From the NCBI GenBank assembly GCA_963771905.1, contig CAVYVI010000015.1:248001-312000 (forward strand): a DNA stretch of 64,000 nt, read 5' to 3'. Under the pieces are notes generated by a model. That model did not search any database and was not told the DNA's origin. It saw nothing but the letters and a program-made list of their open reading frames with translations. Position numbers and translations under genes: made by a program. This document shows positions 42,838-50,877 of this stretch, one piece after another. How positions within the stretch are numbered: position 1 is the stretch's first letter; every line of letters begins with the position of its first letter. Origin of the DNA: Palsa-147 sp963771905. GTDB lineage: Bacteria; Acidobacteriota; Terriglobia; Acidiferrales; UBA7541.

Positions 42838-44871
42838 GTGTATCAGCCCATCGTAAACCGCATCCGCGAGGCCATCGCCGCGCACATCCTGAAAGCCTAT
42901 GGCCTCGACGTGAAAATTTCCACCGAACTCCCGCCGCGACTCGAAATGGGCGAGGCTGCCACGCCTGTCTGCTTTGAGCTCGCCAAGAAGTTAAAGAAAG
43001 CTCCGCGCGCGCTGGCGCAGGAAATTGTCGCGAGCATCGGCCCGATCGCGGGCGTTTCGCGGATTGAAGTGGCGGGTGGTGGATATTTGAACGTGTTCCT
43101 CGATCGGGGAGCATTCGTAGCCGGAGTCTCGCAACACGCTGGACGTGAGCATCGATCCGCGGCGGCGGGTTCACCGAAGACGATTGTCGAGCACACGTCG
43201 ATCAATCCCAATAAGGCCGCGCATATCGGGCATCTGCGCAACGCGGTTCTGGGAGACACGTTTGTTCGAATCCTGCGCTACGCGGGTCAGCGCGTCGAGG
43301 TGCAGAACTATATCGACAACACGGGGGTGCAGGTCGCCGACGTCGTCCTGGGATTCCTGCATCTCGAGCGCAAGTCACTCGACGACGTCCGCGCTCTTGC
43401 CGCGCAACCGAAATTCGATTACCTCTGCTGGGATCTATACACGCGTGTCACACACTTTCTCGCCGAAGACAAGAAGCATCTCGAGCTGCGCGGCGAAACG
43501 CTGAAGAAGATCGAGGAAGGCGAAAGCATTGAAGCCGAGATGGGCGAGTCGATCGCGACGGCGATTGTCCGCTGCCATCTCCACACGATGGATCGCCTTG
43601 GCATCGATTACGATTTGCTTCCGCGCGAGAGCGAAATCCTGCACCTGAAATTCTGGGATGCCGCGTTCGTCATGTTGAAAGATCGCGGCGCGATCCGCTA
43701 CGTCACTTCCGGGAAGAACGCCGGCTGCTGGGTGATGCCGCTGGCGCAGGGCGATGGCGCGAAACCACCCGTGCCAGCCTCCGATGCAGCGGCGGACGCG
43801 GAGGAGCCGGAAGATCCCGATGCGGACTCGAAAATCATCGTTCGCTCGAATGGAACGGTGACGTACGTTGCCAAGGATATCGCGTATCACCTCTGGAAGT
43901 TCGGCCTTCTCGGCCGCGACTTTCACTATCGCCCTTTCTATCGCCATCCCGATGGCCACGAAGTCTGGATGACATCCATGACCGCTGACGTGATCGCCGC
44001 GCCGGAATTCGGCAAAGCCTCGCGCGTCTTTAACGTCATCGACACGCGCCAGGCCTATCCCCAGCAGGTCGTCGCCATGGGCCTGCGCGCGGCAGGCTAC
44101 GCGATTCAAGCGGACAATCTGGCGCATCTCGCGTACGACGTTGTCGCTTTAACGCCGCGATGCGCGGAGCAACTCGGCTACGAAATCGCCCCCGAAGACG
44201 CGAAGAAACCGTACGTCGACATCAGCGGCAGAAAAGGACAGGGCGTCAAGGCGGACGATCTGCTCGACAAGCTCATCGCCGCGACGCGCGCGGAAGTGAA
44301 TCAGCGCCATCCGGAGACATCCGGGCCGCAGCGGGAAGAAAACGCGCGGCGCGTCGCCATCGGCGCGCTGCGCTATTTTCTGCTGAAGTACACGCGCACA
44401 ACGATTATCGCCTTCGATTTTCGGGACGCGTTGAGTTTCGAGGGTGACACGGGACCGTATTGCCTCTACGCGATTGTTCGCGCGCGCAGCATTTGGAAAA
44501 AAGAAGCGGAGATATCAGCCGACTGGAAGGTTCTCGCAGGCGATGCGGCGAAGCTGATGGAGTTCAGCGGCGGCGACGCTGCGAAATTTCTCGCCGCGCC
44601 CGATGGGAACGATCTTTGGGATGTGGTGCTGAAGGCGGGCTCGCTCGGCACCGCGGTCGAGGCTTCCATCAACGCGCAGGAGCCGGCATTTCTCGCCAAG
44701 TACGCGTTCCAGCTCGCGCAGGCGTTCAACCTCTTCTATCACAAGCACCATATTCTTTCGGAAGAAGACCCGCGCAAGAAAGCGTTTCTGCTGCTCCTCA
44801 CTTTGCTTGTCGAAAGGCAGTTAGTCGAAGCCCTGCGGCTCCTAGGGATCGAAGCTCCGGAGGAAATGTAA
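42838..44871 (+). CDS. argS: Arginine--tRNA ligase
   Basis: A class I synthetase that charges tRNA-Arg and needs the tRNA to activate arginine. The N-terminal Add1 domain covers residues 1-110, then EHTSINPNKAAHIGHLRNAV carries the HIGH motif (HIGH at about 128). No canonical KMSKS is visible, as in many ArgRS; RKGQGVKADDLLDKL lies at that place. The C-terminal DALR anticodon domain ends with LLGIEAPEEM. At 677 residues it is longer than E. coli ArgRS, with a short acidic insertion (PASDAAADAEEPEDPDADSK). Confidence 0.95.
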   Translation: MYQPIVNRIREAIAAHILKAYGLDVKISTELPPRLEMGEAATPVCFELAKKLKKAPRALAQEIVASIGPIAGVSRIEVAGGGYLNVFLDRGAFVAGVSQHAGREHRSAAAGSPKTIVEHTSINPNKAAHIGHLRNAVLGDTFVRILRYAGQRVEVQNYIDNTGVQVADVVLGFLHLERKSLDDVRALAAQPKFDYLCWDLYTRVTHFLAEDKKHLELRGETLKKIEEGESIEAEMGESIATAIVRCHLHTMDRLGIDYDLLPRESEILHLKFWDAAFVMLKDRGAIRYVTSGKNAGCWVMPLAQGDGAKPPVPASDAAADAEEPEDPDADSKIIVRSNGTVTYVAKDIAYHLWKFGLLGRDFHYRPFYRHPDGHEVWMTSMTADVIAAPEFGKASRVFNVIDTRQAYPQQVVAMGLRAAGYAIQADNLAHLAYDVVALTPRCAEQLGYEIAPEDAKKPYVDISGRKGQGVKADDLLDKLIAATRAEVNQRHPETSGPQREENARRVAIGALRYFLLKYTRTTIIAFDFRDALSFEGDTGPYCLYAIVRARSIWKKEAEISADWKVLAGDAAKLMEFSGGDAAKFLAAPDGNDLWDVVLKAGSLGTAVEASINAQEPAFLAKYAFQLAQAFNLFYHKHHILSEEDPRKKAFLLLLTLLVERQLVEALRLLGIEAPEEM

Positions 44872-44899
44872 GCAGAAATACAGGAGACGCCGCGAGCGT

Positions 44900-44926
44900 C
44901 CCCGGCCTGGCAGCCGCACGCCGGGG
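44900..44926. terminator. GC-rich hairpin between convergent argS and pepA
   Basis: CCCCGGC (44900-44906) pairs perfectly with GCCGGGG (44920-44926) around a 13-nt loop in the 101-bp gap where the two genes converge. There is no T-run on either strand, so intrinsic termination would be weak; the position suits a shared terminator. Confidence 0.4.
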
Positions 44927-44972
44927 AGCAGCCGCGCGTTTCCGCGTGGAATGAAGGCTTTCGGCTCGCGGC

Positions 44973-46463
44973 TTACGACAACTTCATCGCGAAATCGACG
45001 AGCGTGCGAACGGCGACGCCCGTTGGCCCTTTCGCCGACCACGGTTTATTGTCGTCGAGCCATGCGGTTCCCGCTATGTCGAGGTGAATCCACGGCGTGT
45101 CTTCCGCGAATTCCTTGATAAACCATGCCGCGGTTATCGCACCGCCGCCTTTTCCACTGCCCGTGTTGCGAATATCTGCGATGTTGCTCTTGATCATTTC
45201 CTCGTAGTCGTCGTCGATCGGCATCGGCCACATTTTTTCACCCGCGGCCTGCGCGCTCTCGAGGAACCGGTCGAGATATGCGCGCGGCGTACCGAATGCG
45301 CCGACGTGCACCCCCGCCAGCGCGACGACAATCGCGCCTGTCAGTGTCGCGGCATCGACCAAATGCGTCGCGCCGAGTTTCTTCGCGTATGCGATCCCGT
45401 CGGCCAGTATCAACCGTCCCTCCGCGTCGGTGTTGATGATCTCGATCGTCTTCCCCGACATGGCTACCTGCACGTCGCCGGGCTTCTGCGCCCGTCCGCC
45501 CGGCATGTTTTCTGTGGCGGGCACGACGGCGATGACTTTAATGGCCGGCTTGAGTTTGGCGAGCGCGCGCATCACGCCGATCATCGTGGCGCCGCCGCCC
45601 ATGTCGTATTTCATTTTTTCCATGCCGTCAGCCGGCTTGATGGAAATGCCGCCCGTGTCGAACGTAACGGCTTTGCCCACGAGCGCGAGTACGGGCGCGC
45701 CCGCCACCAAAGACGGAGGCGTATAGGTGATGACGATCACGCGCGGCGGCTCGACGCTTCCCTGTGCGACGCCCAGCAGCGCACCCATTTTCAGCTCCGA
45801 GATTTTCCTCTCTTCGAGTATCTCGACGCCCAGCCCCGCTTCCCGGGCCATCGCTTCGGCGCGTTCGGCCAGGATCCGCGGCGTCAGCTTGTTCGAGGGC
45901 TCATTGATCAGCGCGCGCGAAAAATTCTGCGATTCGCCAAGGAGCGTGCCTTTCTCGAGAGCGCTTTCAAGTTCGTTTGACGCACCCCCAAATCCTGCGA
46001 GGCCCACCGTTTCGATGTTCTTATTATTGTCTTTCTTGCTGCGGTACGTATCCGACTCGAAATCCGCGATGAGCAATCCTTCCGCAACCGCTTGCAAGGC
46101 CGCCGGGCCGTTCTCTTTTTCTCGCGCGAGAAACACGAATTTCTTCACGCCGCGCGATTTCAGATAGCGCAGCGCCGCGCCTGCCAGTCTCCTCAAATCG
46201 GCAAGCGAGAATTTGTCGGGCTTTCCCGCTCCGATGAGGAGCAGCTTCTGCGCCGCAACGCCCGGCGGATAATGGAGCAGCACCATCTCGAACGCCTTGC
46301 CCGTCAGTTCCCCGCTTTTCGCGAGGGGCGCGATCTTGCCGTCCGTGGCCCGATCGATCTCGGCAACCGTGCCGTCGATGCGATCGTCCTGATCGAATAC
46401 GTAGGTGGCAATCGCCTCGGTGGAAATCGATGCAAACGGCTGTGACTCAATTTGAATGTCCAT
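44973..46463 (-). CDS. pepA: Leucyl aminopeptidase (M17 family)
   Basis: A cytosolic, probably hexameric, two-zinc aminopeptidase that removes N-terminal residues from peptides. The metal and catalytic motifs are LVGKAVTFDTGGISIKPADG and the M17 signature NTDAEGRL (in IIEIINTDAEGRLILADG). The N-terminal macro-like domain (residues 1-160) and the length of 496 residues are normal. In some bacteria PepA also binds DNA; this cannot be judged. It is transcribed after smpB, ten bases downstream. Confidence 0.95.
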   Translation of the reverse strand: MDIQIESQPFASISTEAIATYVFDQDDRIDGTVAEIDRATDGKIAPLAKSGELTGKAFEMVLLHYPPGVAAQKLLLIGAGKPDKFSLADLRRLAGAALRYLKSRGVKKFVFLAREKENGPAALQAVAEGLLIADFESDTYRSKKDNNKNIETVGLAGFGGASNELESALEKGTLLGESQNFSRALINEPSNKLTPRILAERAEAMAREAGLGVEILEERKISELKMGALLGVAQGSVEPPRVIVITYTPPSLVAGAPVLALVGKAVTFDTGGISIKPADGMEKMKYDMGGGATMIGVMRALAKLKPAIKVIAVVPATENMPGGRAQKPGDVQVAMSGKTIEIINTDAEGRLILADGIAYAKKLGATHLVDAATLTGAIVVALAGVHVGAFGTPRAYLDRFLESAQAAGEKMWPMPIDDDYEEMIKSNIADIRNTGSGKGGGAITAAWFIKEFAEDTPWIHLDIAGTAWLDDNKPWSAKGPTGVAVRTLVDFAMKLS

Positions 46464-46472
46464 AGCTCCCTT

Positions 46473-46958
46473 TCATCGCCGGCGAGAGCGAGCAATCGCT
46501 TCGCGGGCTTCTCGTTCGTCTTCCTGTTCTCGCTCCGCCTGTCGGCGGTCGTGAAACTTCTTGCCTTGCGCGAGGGCGAGCTCGCATTTCGCGCGCCCAT
46601 CGCGGAAATAAATCTTGAGGGGCACCAGCGTCAGCCCCTTCTGATGAATCCTCACTGCCAATCGTTCCATTTCCCGGCGGTGCAGCAATAGCTTCCGCGG
46701 CCGAATCGGATCGTGATTCCACGGACCGCCCGGCCGGTATTCGGGAATATGTACGTTGACGAGCCAGAATTCGCCGCGTTTGAATTCGGCGTAAGCATCG
46801 CGGAGCGTCGCTTTCCCCTCCCGCAGCGTCTTCACCTCCGTGCCCACCAACACGATGCCCGCTTCGCATTTGTCCAGCAGGATGTAGTTGTAGGAGGCCG
46901 CGCGATTCTGCGCGACAACCTTGACCCCCGGTGCATCCTTCTTTCCCTCGTTTTTCAC
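46473..46958 (-). CDS. smpB: SsrA-binding protein SmpB
   Basis: SmpB binds tmRNA and is needed for rescue of stalled ribosomes. The OB-fold core is present: VVAQNRAASYNYILLDKCEA, GTEVKTLREGKATLRDAYAE and NVHIPEYRPGGPWNHDPIRP. The lysine/arginine-rich C-terminal tail is also there. The length of 161 residues is normal and the start is a GTG at 46958. The tmRNA gene itself is not found nearby. Confidence 0.97.
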   Translation of the reverse strand: MKNEGKKDAPGVKVVAQNRAASYNYILLDKCEAGIVLVGTEVKTLREGKATLRDAYAEFKRGEFWLVNVHIPEYRPGGPWNHDPIRPRKLLLHRREMERLAVRIHQKGLTLVPLKIYFRDGRAKCELALAQGKKFHDRRQAEREQEDEREAREAIARSRRR

Positions 46959-47153
46959 AGTCGGCTATCATAGCCGCCGCCCATGACACCCCGCAAGCCG
47001 GGTGCCAGTGCCGATTGCCATACAGTGTTCCAGCACGAAACACTGAATTTAGGCTCAACATCGCCCTGGTGGCTCAATTGCTCCTTCGAAATCGCTCCCT
47101 TCATGCGCTATTCCTGGAAACCTTTGGGCAACTCTCGGCAACAGCAGGCTTCC

Positions 47154-47181
47154 TTGCCGCATCCTACCGTGAATGTTAGAC
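47154..47181 (+). promoter_or_regulatory. Candidate promoter of the secretin-pseudopilin operon
   Basis: TTGCCG (47154-47159) and TTAGAC (47176-47181) are 16 bp apart, a fair sigma70-like pair. Two purine-rich GGAGG sites follow (47184-47188 and 47212-47216); the second is six bases before the TTG start at 47223. Confidence 0.35.
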
Positions 47182-47222
47182 TCGGAGGCGTTTTGCTGAC
47201 GGACTTTCCGCGGAGGTATTCG

Positions 47223-49478
47223 TTGCGTCGTCTCTTGTACATGTCTGCGCTGGGCTGCGTGTCCGTCCTCTTAGTGGGGTGCCCCAAAAGCAACGGCAAT
47301 TCAGACTTCCACGCCGGGAAAAAGGCCGAGCAAATCCAAGACTACGACACCGCCCTGGTAGACTTCCAGCGCGCCCTTCGCTCCGATCCAACGAACATCG
47401 AGTACAAAGTCAACGTCGTCCACCTTAAATTTTTGGACGGACAGTCCCATTTTGACCAGGGCCAAAAAGCCCTGACGAAGGGTGATCTCCAGGCAGCCCT
47501 TGGAGAATTCCAGAAGGCCGCCGCGATCGATCCCTCCAACGAGGCGGCGCAGCAGGAAATCCAGAGGACGATGGAAATGTTGGCGGCGAAGTCCGAGGCT
47601 GAAGCGCCCAAGGTACTGCCTTCGCCCGAAGATTCCGAAGTGATCGATGGCCCGCCGGAGTTGAAGCCGCTCTCGCGCGAACCGATCAATTTGAAGATGA
47701 CCAATGACTCCAAGATCGTCTTCGAAACCATCGGCAAGTTGGCCGGCTTGAGCGTTATTTTCGACCCAGACTTCAGTGCGCGCCGCATCACCATTGACCT
47801 GCCGAATGTCACGTTGGAACAAGCGCTGGACGCCGTTTCGCTCGAGAGCAAGGCATTCTGGAAGCCGATGACCAGCAATATCATTTTCATCGCTCCCGAC
47901 CAGCCGCAAAAGCGCAAGGACTACGAAGACGAAGTCGTCAAAACGTTTTACCTCAGCAACACGCTCCAGCCGCAGGACATCACCGAAATCGTAACCGGCC
48001 TCCGCCAATTGCTCGATTTTAAGCGCATCCAGCAAGTGAACGCGCAAAACGCCATCGTCGTTCGGGATACGCCTGACAAGATCCTGCTGGCCAGCAAAAT
48101 TATCCGCGACATTGACAAGGCCAAGCCGGAAGTCCTGCTGCATGTCCAGGTGGTCGAAGCACAGCTCGAGCGCATCCGCGATCTCGGAATTTTGCCTGGG
48201 CAGAGCGCCGTCGCCGCATTCACTCCGCGCTCGTCATTTCAGCCCAGCAGCAGCACCAGCTCGACTACGTCGTCAACCACAAGCACGACGACGTCAGCGT
48301 CCACCAGCACGACGCAGGTCACTCTCAACAATCTAAAGCATCTCGGTACAGCCGATTACAGCATCACGCTTCCCGGCGCTGCCGTGAACGCGATTCTCAC
48401 CGACACGGCGACGCGCACGATTCAGGATCCCGAGGTGCGCATCACCGACGGCGAACAGGCTAAGCTGCGAATTGGCGAACGCGTCCCAATCGCCACCGGC
48501 AGCTTTCAGGCCGGCGTCGGCGTGGCCACGACGGCCGTGAGTCCTCTGGTGAATACCCAGTTTCAATACCTCGACGTCGGTGTAAATCTCGACATCACAC
48601 CGCGCGTCCACCCCGACGGCGACATCAGCCTGAAGATGACCGTGGACGTCTCCCAGGTGATCGGCACGGACAACATCGGCGGAATTTCGCAGCCCGTCAT
48701 CGGACAGCGCAAGATCGAACATGAAGTTCGGTTGAAGGACGGAGAAGCGAACATCCTCGGCGGCTTGATACAGCGGAACGAATCGAAAACGCTGAACGGG
48801 TGGCCGGGTGTCGCGAAGATTCCCTTCCTCAAATACTTTTTCTCCGACAATCGCACCGACATCACCGACGACGAAGTTCTGATTATTCTGACGCCGCACA
48901 TTATCCGGCTGCCCTCAATCGACGCTGACAACCTCAAGGCATTCGCCGCCGGAACGGATACGAACGTGCGCGTCTATCGCGATGCATTGAGCTCGGTTGC
49001 GCCGGAGAAGGCCGCGGCCCCAGCGGCTGCCGCGCCAGCGGCGTCCACGCCGGGCCAGGCGGCCGCGTCGCAGTTGAAGTTTGAGCCCTCGACGCTGGCC
49101 TTGAAAGCGGGTGATACGATGACCGTCGGACTTTCTGTAATCGGCGCCCAGGATCTTTTCTCCATTCCGCTGATGCTCCAGTACAACCCCGCGGTCATCC
49201 AGGTGGAAGAAGTCCGCGACGGCGGATTCCTCTCTGGCGGCACGCAAGGTATTGCCATCGTCCAGCGCGTGGATCAGGAGCATGGTCAGGTGATTGTTTC
49301 CGCAACGCGACAGCCGAATACACCGGGCGTGAACGGCACCGGAACGCTTCTCGGTTTCGTGATCCGCGCGGTCGCCGCGGGCAGTTCCCCGCTTCAAATT
49401 GTTCAGGTCAACGCGAAGAATTCGCAGCAGCAGGTGATACCGATGGTTTCAAGCGAAGCGGTCGTACAGGTGCATTAG
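47223..49478 (+). CDS. Type II/IV-type secretin lipoprotein with N-terminal TPRs and C-terminal cohesin domain
   Basis: An outer-membrane channel subunit of the GspD/PilQ superfamily. The open frame begins at 46983, but the TTG at 47223 preceded by GGAGG gives a lipoprotein signal peptide (lipobox VLLVGC). TPR-like repeats follow (about 30-110), then an N0/N1 domain (LAGLSVIFDPDFSARRITID, VTLEQALDAVSLESKAFWK). A Ser/Thr-rich spacer precedes the secretin domain with VPIATGSFQAGV, VGVNLDITPRVHPDGDISLK and DDEVLIILTPHIIR. The C-terminal 140 residues (KFEPSTLALKAGDTMTVGLS, LQYNPAVIQVEEVRDG) resemble a cohesin domain. Two pseudopilin genes follow directly. Confidence 0.85.
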   Translation: MRRLLYMSALGCVSVLLVGCPKSNGNSDFHAGKKAEQIQDYDTALVDFQRALRSDPTNIEYKVNVVHLKFLDGQSHFDQGQKALTKGDLQAALGEFQKAAAIDPSNEAAQQEIQRTMEMLAAKSEAEAPKVLPSPEDSEVIDGPPELKPLSREPINLKMTNDSKIVFETIGKLAGLSVIFDPDFSARRITIDLPNVTLEQALDAVSLESKAFWKPMTSNIIFIAPDQPQKRKDYEDEVVKTFYLSNTLQPQDITEIVTGLRQLLDFKRIQQVNAQNAIVVRDTPDKILLASKIIRDIDKAKPEVLLHVQVVEAQLERIRDLGILPGQSAVAAFTPRSSFQPSSSTSSTTSSTTSTTTSASTSTTQVTLNNLKHLGTADYSITLPGAAVNAILTDTATRTIQDPEVRITDGEQAKLRIGERVPIATGSFQAGVGVATTAVSPLVNTQFQYLDVGVNLDITPRVHPDGDISLKMTVDVSQVIGTDNIGGISQPVIGQRKIEHEVRLKDGEANILGGLIQRNESKTLNGWPGVAKIPFLKYFFSDNRTDITDDEVLIILTPHIIRLPSIDADNLKAFAAGTDTNVRVYRDALSSVAPEKAAAPAAAAPAASTPGQAAASQLKFEPSTLALKAGDTMTVGLSVIGAQDLFSIPLMLQYNPAVIQVEEVRDGGFLSGGTQGIAIVQRVDQEHGQVIVSATRQPNTPGVNGTGTLLGFVIRAVAAGSSPLQIVQVNAKNSQQQVIPMVSSEAVVQVH

Positions 49479-49481
49479 GAA

Positions 49482-49997
49482 ATGGACGGAGCGTCACATT
49501 CCGAGACTCAAATAATCTCGTCGCGGCGGGATCGCCGAGTTCATTCGACGGCGTCGGGCATGACGTTGATGGAGCTGGTCGTCTCTTGCGCGATCCTGGT
49601 GATTCTTTCGACCGCGGCGATGCCCGTGACGCGCTTTATCTACCAGCGTCAGCGAGAAGCTGAGCTGCGTTACGACCTCCGTACAATGCGCGACGCCATC
49701 GATCGTTACAAGGATTACGCGGACAAGCAGATGATCCAAGTTAAGGCCGGCACCGAAGGTTATCCGCCTGATCTCGATACGCTCGTCAAAGGCGTCCAGC
49801 TTGCCGGTGCGCCCGACAAGCGCATCCGATTTCTGAGGAAGGTTCCTATCGATCCGTTCACCGGAAAGCAGGATTGGGGCATGCGCTCGGTGCAAGACGA
49901 GGCGGATTCCAATAGTTTTGGCGGTCAGGACGTGTTCGACGTGTACTCGAAATCGAGTGGCACGGCTCTGGACGGCACGAAGTATTCGGATTGGTAG
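49482..49997 (+). CDS. Type II secretion/type IV pilus pseudopilin
   Basis: A 171-residue prepilin-like protein. After 26 residues, the prepilin cleavage motif G-MTLMELVVSCAILVILSTA is followed by the hydrophobic helix, with the conserved Glu at position 5 of the mature protein. The C-terminal part (KVPIDPFTGKQDWGMRSVQD) is GspG-like. It starts four bases after the secretin stop, so translation is probably coupled. It is likely the major pseudopilin or one of two partners. Confidence 0.85.
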   Translation: MDGASHSETQIISSRRDRRVHSTASGMTLMELVVSCAILVILSTAAMPVTRFIYQRQREAELRYDLRTMRDAIDRYKDYADKQMIQVKAGTEGYPPDLDTLVKGVQLAGAPDKRIRFLRKVPIDPFTGKQDWGMRSVQDEADSNSFGGQDVFDVYSKSSGTALDGTKYSDW

Positions 49998-50007
49998 TCC
50001 GGTAAAC

Positions 50008-50439
50008 ATGCTAAGCGGATTCCATCGGCGTCTTCACGGCCAGCGCTCGGAGAGCGGCGAGCGCGGCTTCACCATCATTGAATTGATGATCGTCATTACC
50101 ATCATCATGATATTGATGGCCATCGCTGCGGGAAGATATCAGGCATCGATCGTCCGCGCTCGCGAAGCGGCTCTGCATCAGGATCTCTTCATCATGCGCC
50201 AGGCCATTCAGCAGTACACCCTCGACAAAGATCAGGCGCCCAGCAGTTTGCAAGACCTGATCGACGCGAAGTATCTCGGCGCGATTCCCGTCGACCCGAT
50301 CACCCGCGCGCCCGATTGGAGCACCGATCCGACCGACGCTCTCCTCAGCCCCGATCAACTCGCCGGGGGGATTGGCGATGTGCATTCGCGTTCAGGCGAA
50401 GTTTCTCCGTTCGAACAAACTCCTTATAGCACGTGGTGA
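50008..50439 (+). CDS. Type II secretion pseudopilin, GspG-like
   Basis: A 143-residue protein from the ATG at 50008; the frame extends to 49918 but would overlap the previous gene. The prepilin motif is ERGFTIIELMIVITIIMILM with cleavage after the Gly and Glu at position 5. IPVDPITRAPDWSTDP resembles the GspG calcium-binding loop. It follows the first pseudopilin by ten bases. ATPase and assembly genes of the system are not in this window. Confidence 0.85.
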   Translation: MLSGFHRRLHGQRSESGERGFTIIELMIVITIIMILMAIAAGRYQASIVRAREAALHQDLFIMRQAIQQYTLDKDQAPSSLQDLIDAKYLGAIPVDPITRAPDWSTDPTDALLSPDQLAGGIGDVHSRSGEVSPFEQTPYSTW

Positions 50440-50877
50440 GCGCGACCGTTCCGGTTGGCCGGGCAGCCTCTTTCAATGTACACCCCCGCCGCAATTCACA
50501 CGCTTCCAGGACACCGATCCGAACCCAGCAAGTACGCAATACGGTGATTTATCGTTAACGACCTCCTCGGCAACATACTTGGAGGTCTTCTTCGGCGAAC
50601 TGGCGCGCGCGCCTGGGTAACAAATCCGCGCCGCCTATCCCGCGGACGTTATCAGAGCCATCCCTAGACTCCCACGAACGCACTGAAGAGCAAACCTCTC
50701 CCAAGGACGAGCAACGTAGGAAAAGCAAATCGCATGCCCTGTCCGCGTCCTGAGTAATTTCTTTACAAAATTTTCTTCCTATGTTAAATCCAACGGCAAT
50801 AAGGACTTGTTGTCGAGTCCTAATTATAACGACTTGAGAATCTGGCAACAGATCGAGTCGTGGGGCTGGGGGAAAAT
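50440..50877. other. Intergenic region between pseudopilin and Oar-like receptor
   Basis: No gene is supported in these 438 bases. The second half is AT-rich and contains the promoter and palindrome listed separately; the first half holds nothing recognisable. The ribosome binding site GGGGGA (50868-50873) lies just before the receptor ATG. Confidence 0.6.
50762..50830 (+). promoter_or_regulatory. Candidate promoter and operator region of the Oar-like receptor
   Basis: TTTACA (50762-50767) and TTAAAT (50784-50789) are 16 bp apart and form a weak sigma70-like pair. Downstream, the palindrome AGGACT-N8-AGTCCT (50802-50821) lies immediately before a TATAAC box (50825-50830). The palindrome could be an operator for nutrient-dependent control; no regulator gene is near. 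Confidence 0.35.
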
